NCBI GenBank assembly: GCA_030549775.1
Contig: CM060175.1
Location: forward strand, 11,182,455 to 11,246,454
Origin: Tamarix chinensis
Taxonomy: Eukaryota > Streptophyta > Magnoliopsida > Caryophyllales > Tamaricaceae
DNA length: 64,000 bases
Reading direction: 5' to 3'
In this document: positions 46,044-59,775 of the stretch, in pieces
Layout: every line of letters begins with the position of its first letter
Numbering within the stretch: the first letter of the stretch is position 1
Position numbers and translations under genes: made by a program
The notes under the pieces: generated by a model
What the model saw: the letters and a program-made list of their open reading frames with translations, nothing else
Databases searched by the model: none
Told to the model about the DNA's origin: nothing

Positions 46044-47380
46044 TAAAATAAACTAACCCAACTTAGATAATGTTTCATGCTAATTACTCAATTCACAACA
46101 CAAGACTAACTAAATGAGACCTATAATCGCAAGCTTTCACGTATTACTCATTTTTCCTCAAGACAACACAAAATGACTTACAATATTATTATCCTTATGA
46201 ATTACTAAATATAATGATATAAAAAATGAGATTTGATAAAAAAAATTTCATTGCATGCAAAACCCTAGTTTTGGCATTTATCCTTACCAGAAATATATTC
46301 AGTCTCTAAGCACATATAACCCTAAGACTCTTCCTTTGAGGGAAAAAGAAAATCACCTAAGAAAAATGATCATACATATTTAGAAATTCATAAAACAACC
46401 AAGGGAGAACAAAGTCAAAAGAAGGTAGAAAATGGAGCAAAACTGAAGTAAAATAATTAGCACAAAGCTTGAACTAACTACATCAGGGTTTAGTCTAACC
46501 TAGGGTGTACAACGTGAGAGAATCACATAACTAGGGGTGATACATGAGATCCTTACGTTAGAGGTATGTGTAGCATGAGTTTATGGTTTAGTTGGGGGTA
46601 GTGAACATGGGTTGGTGGTGTAGTTTTAGGGTCTCTTGTTTGAGGTTGTGGTATAGTTAAGGTGAGTGCTACATGAAACATTATTGTAATGGAAATTGTG
46701 GCTATGTTAGTTTGATGGTAAAAATAAGGGAGGTACATGTGGGATTTTAATGTACCTAAGGTATAGGTGTGGAAGGATGAAGGATGTGTGAAGGATGGAT
46801 GTAAATAAGGGGTGTTAAGTGTGAAGTGTCCATGTGGCTAAGGGTAATCAGCCTAAATTTGTCACCTAGAAAGGCTTGAGCAATATCAGGTGTGTTCAAC
46901 AATGAAAACTTATTACATGATAATGGAAGAGCTTTGATGGAGAATAATGTTTAGAATAGAGAAAAGGAGTTAAGGAGAGTTTGTGAAAATTGTAAAATAG
47001 AGTAGGGAATGCATAAGGAAAAGAATGGAAGACATATGAGAGGGGGTGCATGGCTTGAAGAGAAAGGGGGAGATGGCCACTCAGAATAAAAGGAGAAGGA
47101 AAAGTAAAGAGAAAGAAGAGGGAAAAGAAGAAAGAATTTAGGGTTAGGATTATAATTATATTTACATTTAAGATTAGAAAATTAGGGTAAAATTAATTTA
47201 TCAATCATTTGGAATTAGGGTTGGATTAAAATAATAATTACTCACAACTAGGATTAGGATTAGGTTTAAATTTAGGATTAATAAATTATGGTATAAAAAA
47301 ATATTAATTACATGATTTTTGGATTAAGTTAAATTATTAATTACTAAGATTAGGGTTAGATTATTTTTTGGAGTATTGTA
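44565..47380 (-). mobile_element. E2 5' LTR, 2.8 kb
   Basis: Minus strand: starts TACAATACTCCAAAAAAT at 47,380 (a mutated TGTAATACCC) and ends GGGGTGTTATA at 44,565, next to the PBS. It contains four dyad motifs (45,210-45,410) and an (AT)n run of about 36 bp (46,005-46,040). Unlike the E1 LTR it has at most one of the ~178-bp units (near 45,730-45,790). Confidence 0.8.
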
Positions 47381-50300
47381 AAAACAAAGATGTTTTTTCG
47401 AGAAATTTAAGTCATGGGCTATTTTAGTAGACCGGTTGATTGGTTGGAAAAACAGGCACACGGGTTTATTGAAAAGTAATCAAGTGATGGTTTGTTTTAG
47501 AGATTAAAAATTTAAAACCCCACAAAAATAAAATATACACAATTCATTAGCTTGTATACTTTTCAATTACATTTTGTGGGAACCCAACATGTAGAAATTT
47601 TATAAAAGATGAAAGGGAACCTTAAATTCATTTGAAAACACATTTTGAGGAAGATACAAATCTTTTTGTTAACATAAAAATAATAGTGTTCGTGCTTAAC
47701 TCGAATTTCCAATATGGACATAAGACTAAGATAAATAAATCATTCAAGCATGAGTCCCTAGAAATCAATGAATGATCTTTGGTTGTACTAGAATTATTTG
47801 ATCTTAATCAACTTTACACCATTTATTTGGTAAATTATTGATCTAATATGTACACACTTACAAAACATGTTAGACCTTAATGTATGTTATCATCAAAATA
47901 AGGATTGTTGAAATTGATTGACCTATAAGGCAAACAATCTTGCCTTTTTTATGATAATTACAAAAAATATGCAAAGTGTGAAAATGTAATAAGATAAAAG
48001 GTATAACAAATTGAATGAGTGAGAAAAATAGCATATATAAATCTTTCATCTAAATTTCTCATATTTTCTCCCTCTTTTATTGTTAGGGAAAGGCTAAAGG
48101 AAGGTTTAAATAGAGAGATTTTTATTATAGTTAAAGGATATAATAATCCATACCAAGAGTATGCATTTTTACAAAGAGAGAATCCTATATAATAATCCCA
48201 CTCAAAATGTGCACAAGTAATAAAAAAATAATTATAAAAAATTGATATTTAAAATAATTTAATGATCCCTATGAAGCTATGCATTTGAAAATTGAGAATC
48301 CTACAGAACTTTAAGCACTCAATTGAGTTGTTGGTATGAATCAATGTTTTTAGAGTAGAAGTGATAAGACATGTTCCTCCAAAATAGTAATCATCATCTA
48401 TTATAAGGAATATATATAAAATTATAAGAGATGGAAAAGATAACTAACAACTAACATCAAAAATCTTATAAAAAATTTGGATATATCAAGTAAAAAAACA
48501 ACATTAGAAATAGTAAATTCATAAATGTTGAAATGAAAGAGGTATTAAAGGCACACTAATATGATCAAAGGTTATATTAAGAATTATAGTCAAATCAAAT
48601 GGTGTATATAATAATGTTCGAAAGTACTATAGGCGTAGTGATAAAGGGGTGGAATCAAACTTTGAACACCCTCATTCTCTATGTTCTCAAGGTTTATGAT
48701 ATCAATAACCTCTGAGATAATATCTACTTTATAAGAAAATGATTCATCTACACAATAATAGAAAGGTGAATTAATCTCTTTGTGTGCAAACTCTAACTTA
48801 GCTTCGTCGATGGTGTGAGCTTGTGTGTTGTTGTAATAAACTTTTTTGTTATATATAGTCACTCCTTTATGGACTATATCATTCATCACTGTATCAATAG
48901 GCTCCTTATGAATGGTAGAGTTCTATCTCTCTTATCTTTGAGTCTAATAATCAAGACAAACTATAGAACAAATAATTTTGAGCTTTGTATTTATTTGTAT
49001 CTACTTTTGCTCCATGCAATATAGTCACTTTGATTTCCTATTATCTATATCCACTAATATGTTCTCTATCAAGCTAATTCTTTTAATGAGAATATTCTAG
49101 ATTCTAGCTATAGTAGCTTTATCCTAAGATTTCATCAACATCTTAAGTCAATTAATACCTTACACCTTGTTTTAATAATAAGAAACAAATTTAGATGATT
49201 TAACATGGTTTTTTTAAGTATGCAATGAGCTATGATTGATAATAAAGAAGTAAACACACTTATTAAAATATTTTCTCAAGTGTACCGTATAAAAGAATAA
49301 TAAAGTTTTAACTCACAAGAGAAGGAAATATCAAACCAACTAAAACTCAATGCCTTAAGGTTTATATTTTAATATCTTAGGCTATCTTGTAAAGTAGAAT
49401 GAGAAAAAAAACATTTGATTTTAATCTCTTGAGAGATTTTAAAATCCTCCTTAAAACTAGTTTGTTAAAAAATCCCCCATTGATTTTAATCCCAAACTCT
49501 TTTAAAATGGTTTACAAACATATTGGTTCCTTTCAAAACAAGTCAACACATCTCAAGATCAACCAACTAGTTTGGCTCAAAACCAATGAATTAAACATGT
49601 AAAAACTCTAATAGATTGATTAGTTTAGAAACCAATCGACTTGTTTGAATAACTAATCTATGGGTTTTTTTTTGGTAGAAACCTATTTGATCTCTATTTG
49701 AACATATCAACTAATTGATGAAATTGATCAACTAGTTTAGCCAACTAGCCTATAGGTTTTGCTCCTGAAGAAACCCATTTTGTCCCTATTTAAAAACATT
49801 AGCTGGTTGATGAAACTAATCAATTAGTTTGGAAACCAATTGATTGGTTTCACTAACCAGTCCTTGGATTTTACTCTTGTAAAAATCATTTCATCTTTAT
49901 TTGAACAATTGGACTATTTTCATCAAACTAATTGACTGTTCCACAAACATATTGACTGGTATCACCAAATAGGTTAAGCATTGAGACAAATTGCAAAATG
50001 GTTTTTACCTAGACTAAACCATTCTATGGGTCTGAGGGATTCATTGACTAGTTTACTAAACTATTCGATTATTCATATGTATATATATTCATAGGACATA
50101 ATGTGTAAGACATCAAACATATTGATTAGCTTAATAATTGTTCAATTGGTTTATAGAATGGTAACACTTTCACTTTATGTATGAACACATTTAGTTGTTT
50201 GGTTTCAATAATTGATGGACTAGCTTGGGTAATTGATCAACTATTATGCCCAACCAATTGTCTAGTAAGCATTAAATGTTAAAAAATATGTTTGTTGCCT

Positions 50301-51824
50301 AAAAAATTGATATATGTTATTTTACTCCAACAACTACATGATTGTGCATAATCATAAAAGGAATTTATAAGGTAGAATACAAATAAATTTTAAGATCTTA
50401 TTAATTACACAAATAAAATATTCACTCCTACTTAAAATTAATTGTCAACTAATCACATTCATATTCAACTCAAGTTGAGATATTTACAAAAGTGTTTGTG
50501 CTCATTCTAATCAACTAGAAATTACTCATTGATTGTAATATCTATTTTCTTCTACCTAGATTACACTCACAAAATTGTTCTTTAATTTTTATATTGTTAT
50601 TATTTATATGATACATTGAAATCAACCACAACTCTCCTTACACTACATTAGATTGAGGTTTGCCTAGAATTTCTAAGAAAGGTCATTGAATTAGTAGATC
50701 TATAAAGCTAGAGAGAATGACTAGGTTAACTTGTAAATAAATTCCTAGAAGGTCATTGAGATAGTAGGTTCATAAACCAAGAGAAAGTTGATCATAAAAA
50801 AAACACAAAAGAGATTCAAAATTTAAAAAGAAAACCCTTTTGGTAGTGGATGTAAATGAATTTTATTCTCAAACCACTATAAATTTGTGTGTCAAATTTT
50901 TGGTTTCTCATTTCTATTCATAAAAAACTTACTCACAAGGTTCTTTAAGCATTGTTTGAGGAGGTGTAGTAGATTTAGATAGATAATTAAGGTGGTATAA
51001 AATGTAGGTGCTATTACGCAATAATGAGACATCCCTATATATTGCTAGTCTACCAATGTGCTTGAAAGATACAATCTCCCATTCATTTTTTTATTATGGT
51101 CTAACAATAATCATTCATCTCATATCCAATACTTCTATGAATGGTCTAAAAAAAATATCCAAATGATTGAGTAAATGGAATGAAATACTAAGAAGCTATT
51201 GAGATGGACTTATTAGTCTTCTAGAGTCTTGATTATGATAGGGTTGCATGTTAGTGTAGCGTGCAAGTGACTCTTCATATGGCTTATGTTTTGGAAGTTT
51301 TCAACAAAAAACTATATAGTGGCCATCAAAAGGATGTCATCATCTCCATGCCGGTCTTTCTTTGTGATATTTTCCCTTGATCCACTATAAAGAGAAAGCA
51401 TTGTTTGCTCACAAAGTAGTATAACACCTTCTTGAAGCATGCCATATTGTAGAAGCAAGTGGTCACATACATGATGAAGTGATGTTAAATGATAGTTTTG
51501 TGGGAGATAAGTTAGTTTTCCATAATTATTGTAAAGTTTTCATTATGGTATGTTGGAAAAATTAGTATATAATGTGTGATTACTTTTAGTGCATATAATA
51601 TATGATTGTATATGGTTAATGAATATGTGTATCGTAATATGACTAATTATTGGGTTATCAATATGTGCAAAATGCATATTATATTGGCAATGGAAAGTAT
51701 CCAACTATTAATATAGTGAGCATATTATTTGTCAAAACTAATTGTATTATTTTTATTGAAGTTGCTTTGGTATTACTATGAATATGTGCAAACTGTTCTA
51801 TGTTAAGTGTTTAATTGTAGGTTG
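47381..51824. other. Gene-free AT-rich region
   Basis: About 4.4 kb with no recognisable gene. A 99-codon minus-strand frame at 48,889-48,590 (HTIDEAKLEFAHKEINSPFYY begins in its first third, at residue 25) has no family I know. 49,640-49,965 is a tandem repeat. The sequence could be the decayed interior of another retroelement. Confidence 0.45.
49640..49965. repeat. Three diverged ~110-bp tandem units
   Basis: Units starting near 49,650, 49,739 and 49,853 share, in order, a CTAxxCTATGGGTTTT-like tract, GTAGAAACC-like, a CATTTxxTCxxTATTTGAACA-like tract, and TGATGAAACTAATCAATTAGTTT-like words containing AATTGATTGGTT dyads. Related words occur at 30.7-31.5 kb. Confidence 0.6.
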
Positions 51825-54600
51825 TGTAATACCTATATTTTTACTCTTGTAAAATTTTGTTTAAAAATAATAATGTGGAAGCAAACACAAGGGTAGGAAG
51901 TGTTACCGCCAAACCTAACACAAGACTATTGTTTCTAATCTATCTCATCATAGGTTCAAGGCTAAAACTTATCTAACAAAATCTAAAACAAAAACTAAAC
52001 AAAAACATTGCTAATAAAGTCACTAGAAATTTTATCAAATCATCATTGTTAAATAAGCAAAAAACCTATGAAGTAAATCTAAGTTTTCAAAATCTCAACC
52101 AAACAACAAATAATATAAAAGACCATTTACATAACCAAATTTAATTTATAGCACTACTTCCTTAAAACATAATATATCTAATGCAATTATAGAATTCCTC
52201 GAGGGACAAGTCCCTGGTTTCTCTATCACTCAGACTAAAAAAATCATAGCTAAACTCAAGCTAAAGTACTTGCATACAATTACCTAAACATATGTAGCAT
52301 TAGTACAATGGCGTATGAAGTAATAAACACTCAATAAATAGTGATATCATGGGAACATAGATTCGCATACATGGCCTAAATGATAAAAAAAAAATGAATG
52401 GCATGCTATAATATATGATCATGGATCACTTTCTAAAATGTCATTAAGATAAACATATACAAAATCAAGGATAAACTTTAATAATTCATACATACAATAC
52501 CAAGGTTACCTCCTTGTTACTATTTCCAAAATTAAGCCATTTTTCTTAATATTATACTTATATCACCCCCAATAAACGAAAATTTTCCTGATTTGAATTA
52601 TAAAGATGAAAATGCCCCTAATTATCTTAAATATCTCAACATTTCTTTCTATTATAACTTTGTAAACACCCCCAAACCCTACCATGTTATGTGCTAAAAT
52701 TTATGTAAAACCCTCAAGGATCTTAATGATATGCCTATTTTTAACAAAATCTCACAAAAATACCAAATTATCATGAAGATTGAAAATCACCAACTACTCA
52801 CAAAATTCCATAGATTTCCATAATTCACCAAAATTATACACAAACACCCACATATTAATATTAACATAAATATAAAATTGGGCTCAAATAAAAATAACAA
52901 AACCACCACGAAGGGTCCTATGGCCGGAAGTCCCTAAGCATACAACACATACAAATCCTCCAATTTTGACTTAATTAAATCATGATAATACTTAATCATA
53001 ATTTTCTTTACCCATCTATGCACATATAAAATACATAGAATATAACATCATATGATATGGACCCATTCTAGTGATTAGATATCATCACACCAAATGGGTC
53101 CCACCTGGAACATCAAGACGTAGTCGTCTGGGACCAGCTAATATAAATCCAAAGACATAATCGCCCAAGAGGCCTAGGGGTACTCCCAAAGAAAGAGTCC
53201 TAACTCCACCCAAAAGTTATCCCAAGAGTGGAAGATTGTCCTTTTAATATAAATTATCCAAAGATCTCCTTAGTTTTTAATGTGGGATCACATCATTCCT
53301 ACCCCCTTTAGACTACACATCTTCGTGATGCCTCCACCGGCGATTGGCATGAGTTCGTAGAGATGTTTTGACTAAGGTTAGGCTCTAATACCATATGATA
53401 CTGACCCCTCCTAGGGATTAGATATCATCTTACCAAATGAGCCCGACCCAAAACCTCAAGGTGTAATTGCTCGAGACTAGCTAATATGGACCCTAAAGAG
53501 GTTATTGCTAAAGATACCCTAAGGTAATCCCTCAAGAAGAGCCTTAACTCCACTCAAAAGCTAGTTCAAGAGTGAAGGGTTGATCCCCACACATAAACTG
53601 TCCAAAGATCCTCCTTAGTTTTGAATATGGGATCACATCATCATGCTTATGATTTGCTAAACACTCTTAGCAAGGAAAAAAAATAAAATTACATAGAAAA
53701 CAGAAAGACACCCAAAAGCATTATATTGGGGTAAAATGCAAGAATGATATATATGAATAATCTTAAACATGGCTTTTAGGAATAAAAAATATGGTAACAT
53801 GGATTACAATAATTTAACATATAGCAACCAAGGGCCATAATCTAAAGAAGTGCATCATTACAAAATTACAAATTAGCAAAACTAGCAACGAATAGAAAAG
53901 AAGATAAAAATAAATTAAGGGGGAATAACCTTTATAATTTGTAAAATGGGTGTGAGAGCAAGCTTTCTGAAACCTTCACAAATTTATAAAATTAAATCTC
54001 TTTTACTTAGAGGAAGCACTAAAGAGTTAATGCTCAAAATTTTGGAAGTTGAAGATGAAAGAAAAATGGAGAGAAGAATAGGGAGGGGAGGCTACAGGAA
54101 AAAACCATGAACAAACACGAACAAGAAACAAGAATAAAGAAGAGATGAGAGAATAAAGTAGAAGTGTAGGAAATTTAGTTAAGCATAGAATCACCAATAT
54201 AGGGGAACAAACCCTTTATGGGTATGAAAAATTGGTAGTAGATGAGGAGAGAATTAGATGAGAGGTTGCTTACAAGTAAGAGGGGTTATGGGAGTGATTG
54301 AAATGGGTAAAAGAGTATAAGAGAGTTATTGGACAATGATTTAAGTGATTATGGTTAGATTTTTGGCTAACTAATCATAAACCATGTGAGATCTAATCAA
54401 GGGATGTAAAGAGATCAGAAATGTGAACATGTCAAAGAATATTAATAATAATAATAAAAGTTTTAAGTGATTAAGAAAGTTTAATAAATGGTTAAATTGG
54501 AAAAATACTCAAATAATTTCCAAAAATCATGAACAATTAAGAAAAAGGTGAGGAATTAATTTAGGAACCTAAATATAAAAAATTATTGGGCATTGGAATT
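51825..54600 (-). mobile_element. E3 3' LTR (with TRIM inserted)
   Basis: Minus strand: starts near 54,598 with a mutated TGTAATACCC (TTCCAATGCCC) and ends AGGTATTACA at 51,825. An inverted partner, GTGTTACC, lies at 51,901-51,908, repeating the LTR-end structure of E1. Without the TRIM insertion it is about 2.2 kb. Confidence 0.6.
53053..53637 (-). mobile_element. TRIM retrotransposon (two 240-bp LTRs)
   Basis: On the minus strand: LTR 53,637-53,396 (TGTGATCCCATATT to GGGGTCAGTATCA), PBS TGGTATTAGAGCC (53,393-53,381), a ~100-bp interior, polypurine tract AAAGGGGGTAGGAATGA ending near 53,293, then LTR 53,292-53,053 (TGTGATCCCACATT to GGGTCCATATCA). The two LTRs are clearly homologous but diverged. 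No coding capacity, so it depends on another element's proteins. Flanks TCATA and TCATC/TCATG are a possible decayed 5-bp duplication. No 5S-like region of the Cassandra family was seen. Confidence 0.88.
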
Positions 54601-57600
54601 GATTTGAGGTTAAAGGAAATTAAGAAAATCTATAATCGTGAAAATCACCTAGCTCCAATTGATTGGAAGAGTTTGATAGTTAATCTATTGAGGTCTTGGG
54701 GGATAGGGTCTGAAGCATTGATGGTTAAAGTATTGATTTGGACCTTCAACTCATCCCTATGAATCAAATCTATCTCAATATCACCAAGATCCTTAAGAAA
54801 TTGATTAACCACCACATAAGAACTAAAAGAATATGATGTATTCCTAATTAAAGCAACTACAAAGATACTATCTATACCCTTATAGTAGGTCAACTCTATA
54901 TCATAATCATTCCCTAATTATAGCCACTTCATATGCAACTCATTCTAAGTGAATATATACTCAAGATTCTTGTGGTTGATGAAGAATAAGAAATGTGTCC
55001 CATATAGATAGTGCTAGTAGACCTTTAGTATATACTATCACCCTACTATGTTGTGGCAAAAGACAACCCATCCCGTGCTTTGATGCATCACTGTGCACCT
55101 CCAACCCATATAATATAGATGATAAAGTCAAAATTGATGGTGTAGTCAAGAATTACTTCAACTCCTCAAATATTCCCTCACATTTATTATCTTAATAAAA
55201 TTCGGTGGTCTTCTTTAAAAGGTTTGTTAAGCAAAAAGCTAACTTCAATATGTCTTGAACAAATGCCTATGCCTACCAATCTCAAGAAACTATGAACCTC
55301 AGAAATGCTAGTTGGGGCTCACTAATCTATAATCAACGTAATATTTACTTGATCCATAATGAATCCTCCAGATAACACCACATGACCTAAAAAGGCTACC
55401 TAAAAACAAGAATTTTGACTTAGAGATTTTGGTGTATAGATTGTGCTATCTAAGGAGTGACAAGATAGTATAAACTTGATTATCATACTCTTCTAGGCTC
55501 TAAGAGTACACCACTAGAAGCTAATTAAATTATGGCGGGAAAATCCCTATCATTAGGTTAATAAAAACAACATGTCCATTGTGAGCCCCAGTGGCATCAC
55601 TATGAACTCATAGTGCATATATCATTTCCTATAAGGCGTGTTTGTGATTTTTGCATCTATGATGTGTAGCTGGTAATATCCCGAACTCAAATTGGACTTC
55701 GAGTTTGAAGTTGATCAAATAAGTCATTGATAGTTCACATCGATTATTCATTGTCAATGGGTTCACACCTACACACTCAATGTATATATGAATGCTTCTA
55801 TCCTTCCTCTTTACAAAGAGAATTGGTGCTCCTAATGGGGAATACTCAAGGGAATGCGTTCGTGAGCCATTAGCTCCTCTAGAAATGGCTTCAACACCTA
55901 TATATCTACCACTTCCATATAGTATGGTACCCTTAGGATAGTCTCGGCTCCCAGTACCAACTTAATGGTAAAGTCTACTTTGCATAATAGAGGTGTCTCT
56001 GGTATCTCCTCAAGAAAAATGTTAGGAAACACTAAAACAACCATAATATTATTCAATGACTATATGTCAACTTTCAACCTTCTAATACATCATAGGTATA
56101 AAGGTTAACCTTTCTACACCAGCAAACAAAGAGTGTGCGTAGATATAACCTTCATTATAGGCCTAGGCTTACATCTATTAAAAGAGATCCTAGCACTTTG
56201 AGGTAAATGAAACACTAATTACTCCTACGCATAATCTATTACCACTTGTTATCTCCTTAATGCACCAATCAGTATCTTCGTGACATATAGATCCCTATGC
56301 TCACATCAAAGTCCTTACGATCCAACTCAACCAACTTGAAAATAAATTTAGCTTTACCAATCTCTAAGGCTAATTTGCAATAGAGTATGGTAAAGTCTAC
56401 TTTGCATAATAGAGGTGTAAATAATAATCTCTCCAAATGGTAAAATCATAGATAGGTTTACAGTAAAAATAGGAGTCAAGGATTCTTTAGTAACAAATGA
56501 TGATGAAATGAATGACACTGATGCACCATAGTCAAATAACATGTTTATTGGTAATGAAAGTATGTTGAACATACACATAAAGACATCAAGTTTCCTATCA
56601 ACCTTTGTCTAATTAATGACATTTAATTCCTTCATGACTGTCCACCCTAGTATCCTCAACCATAACCTCTAGAACTTGGAGCCTAACATCCTCTATCCTG
56701 AGGAAATGGGTGAGACTCTTCTGGCTTACCCTAGCCTCCCTAAGCTGAGTGTAAGTTGAGGTAAGTGTCATCTATTATTGCTGCTACTAAATGGTCTGCT
56801 ATTAAAGTACAAGTAGTATCTGAGGCTGATGCTAAACCCTCTACCACTACAAACAATTAAAAAGATTGTTGACCTCATATACTACTATATTGGCATTGAA
56901 CAGATGCACCTTAACAACTTTTCTCCTAGTGATTTAACTCACAATAAAGATTACTGAAGCTCTACAATGGCCCGTAAAGTGTGGATGGAAAAATTTGATG
57001 ATCCTTAGGGTGAAAACCCATAAATATACGACAATGATTTGGAATCCTTCTTCTAGATCCCTAAGTCTTGGGCTTCCTCTTACCAAGAATGGAAGTATTC
57101 CCTCACACTATGGTGCATCCATACATGTTTGTTCATACATATTTGTTATATTATGGAAGACTATTATACCCACCATCCCCTAAAGACTAAAGTGAAGCCT
57201 TGATCAAACTAGAAGACAACAAAAGCCTTACTCAATGCCATGTTTGGGGCAAACATCAACAACTCTATGAATAGTGCTTGGTATGCTTACACTATTAGAC
57301 TCCCTTGAGTCAACTACATGAACTCCTTAAACTTATCCACTACATGAACTCCTTAAGCATAGGAAGCGCTATCTTGAAGTTCTCTTAGGACATTATCATT
57401 CTTCCCTAAGGACGATAACCTACACACCAGGCATCCAGTAATTTCTAAAGGAAGTATTTGGTTATACTCACCTTCCTTACCTCTAGAATGTTCATTGTCT
57501 CGTAATTCTTATTAAAATCTTAAATCCACCCCTCTAGGATAACACGGTCCTCCTCCCCATTATGCTTAGGTGAATGGTGACCAAAAACCCTATATAAAAA

Positions 57601-57990
57601 ATCCTTTATAATACCCTTATATGGGTGATATAGAGGTGGTGGTGTTTGAGGTTCATACGATGGTAGTAAGCACCAAATGAACTCCATAAAGGACTTGCAT
57701 ACCTTATCCAAATGACCAACAAGCCCATTGAGTGCCACAAAAAGCTAGCTACAAAATAAAAAACATGGTAGGATAAATAATTTAATCTTACTAACATATA
57801 AAATACATAAGCAAATTTAAAAGGCCATCTATCCTATCCATTCTCTATTCCTCATAAGATAACTTGGGTTTTCAAAGAATTGAGATTTTTAAAAAATAAG
57901 AAATTGACTGATAAAATTAGATAAGGAGTTAGTGAGAATTGACATTTTCAATAAAAAAACGTGGTTATCTAAACTATAACTCTAATACCA
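54601..57990 (-). pseudogene. E3 Tekay-like gypsy gag-pol relic, integrase deleted
   Basis: Minus strand. A PBS-like TGGTATTAGAG sits at 57,990-57,980. The gag region (57,800-56,900) is broken. The protease at 56,578-56,354 reads MLFDYGASVSFISSSFVTKE, with D-Y-G in place of the usual D-S/T-G. RT is spread over 56,000-55,200. RNase H at 55,149-54,961 has LEVHSDASKHGMGCLL, continuing to 54,893-54,645. The LTR follows directly after RNase H, so the whole integrase is missing. Confidence 0.8.
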
Positions 57991-58950
57991 ACATATAATA
58001 CAAGAAAATTTACTATTTGAAAATTTTAATTTTTGTGGAAGCTAAACATAAAATATTTGGATGTTACTATTATATCTAATATGAGTTTGGTTTATCCTAC
58101 TAATATCATACTAAGTACAAGGTAGAATGTCATAAAAATAAAAATAAAATAAAGAGAAAATGAAAGGAATTTCATAAAATAAAGATAAGGGTTTGGAGAT
58201 AAACTCCAAATACAATGCTGCTCAAAATAAACCAGAAGAAAAACCCTTGGAACTAAGATTTCAAGAGGTATCTAGGAAAAAAAATTCTAACTACTATATA
58301 ACCTAGAATATATGAATATAAACCTAACATATAGTCACTCTACCATTGGTAAAACATCAAATTTGGCAAAGTTATCAAGTCAATTAGTAGAAACCTACAT
58401 ATGAGCAACTGTGCCATCTGAATGTATATTAAGTACATTAAAAGAGCACATCAAAAGGAAAGGGCACGCATATAACATAGGGTAAAAAGAGAAGCTACTA
58501 AACATTTATTCTACTCATACTATGAGATGACATAAAGATGCAACCATATTAAAGTCCATACTTCGGTGATCATACTTCAATATTTACTTAGTCACTTGAG
58601 TTTAAGGATATCCAATATTCCATAACCGACGGATCGGTAACACAAACATAAGAAAACCCTTTAGGGATGAACCCACCTAAGAAACCATAGGTCTAGACTC
58701 ATAATCCTTAAATATGAATATCCTTATAAGTTTATGGAACAGATATTATAGAGTATCTAAGGTTACTCTGGTTATCATAATAATAAGAAAAAGTATCATA
58801 TGATGATGCAGGAGAAAAAGGTCAAGACATAGCATTTATTATTATGGAACCTATTATCCTATATTTAGAGAGGATCGCCTACAAATTTGAATAAAATGGA
58901 TGACTACATTGCTAGTTATAGATGAAACTTTCAAAATCAGTCACTAGTGA
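57991..58950 (-). mobile_element. E3 5' LTR, distal part
   Basis: Begins next to the E3 PBS (TATTATATGT on the minus strand) and runs colinearly with the PBS-proximal part of the E2 LTR (TACTAAGTACAAGGTAGAATG-like tract near 58,125; AACTCCAAATACAATG near 58,205). The LTR start is not found, so it is truncated at about 58.9 kb; that boundary is approximate. Confidence 0.6.
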
Positions 58951-59080
58951 TAGAGTTGTGTATATGGCTTGAATGTAGGGAAAAAATGTGTTGCATGGAT
59001 GGGATAAAAGTGGTATATGCATGAGAATACTTTAATCAACAATTTATTCATGCCTTATGGAGTATTATCATATTGATAAT

Positions 59081-59775
59081 TGTTAAAAAGATCGGAAAGT
59101 TATATTAGTAAAAAAGTAGCTTAATTCTATTCTTTTTGGTTATCTTTTTCTATCTTTTGTATCAATTATTATCAGATTTTTAGGAGGATTATTTTATAAT
59201 ATTAAGGAGGTCCAGTGGCTATAAAAACCATATGAAGTACACAACATAAAGAGAAGAAAAATTGATGAAATTGTAAGCTTTGCTTAATTGAATTCTATGT
59301 GAGTTATTCTCAATATTAACCAATTCTGTGTGAGTGATTATTATTGAAATCCTTAATCTTTTTATTTGTGTGAATTAGAGATTAAGATTGATCCTTCAAA
59401 CCCTCCACAAACCCATGCCATTCTAAACTACAAATGCCAAATACTATCACCATCTTCATCATCCTCAACACTCATCTGTAACCTATTTTTCTTACTTGAT
59501 TTTATCTATTTCCAAACTTAAGATAATAATATTTTTATTATTATAATATGATCACCAAAATCTTAACTTCATAATGTAATCATCAAATCACCATTATTCT
59601 ATTCGTTCATCACTATAATATTCCCATCACTACTAAACCCTAATCATACACCCTAACCCTAGCCCACGAACCAAACCATTTTAAACTCTTCATCACTTTA
59701 GAATCATAATATTCCTTTTACAACCTTAACCAAATCATAATACTATCTGAACCATACATATTCCCGCACACATCA
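59081..59775 (+). mobile_element. Plus-strand gypsy 5' LTR
   Basis: It ends CACACATCA six bases before a PBS-like TGGTATGAAAGC (59,781). A TATAAAA box is at 59,220-59,226. The start at TGTTAAAAAGATCGG (59,081) is a guess from the TG rule. Confidence 0.45.

Noticed and set aside
48590..48889. 99-codon minus-strand frame
   Set aside because: No motif recognised and no neighbouring coding; left as an unproven frame, possibly retroelement debris.
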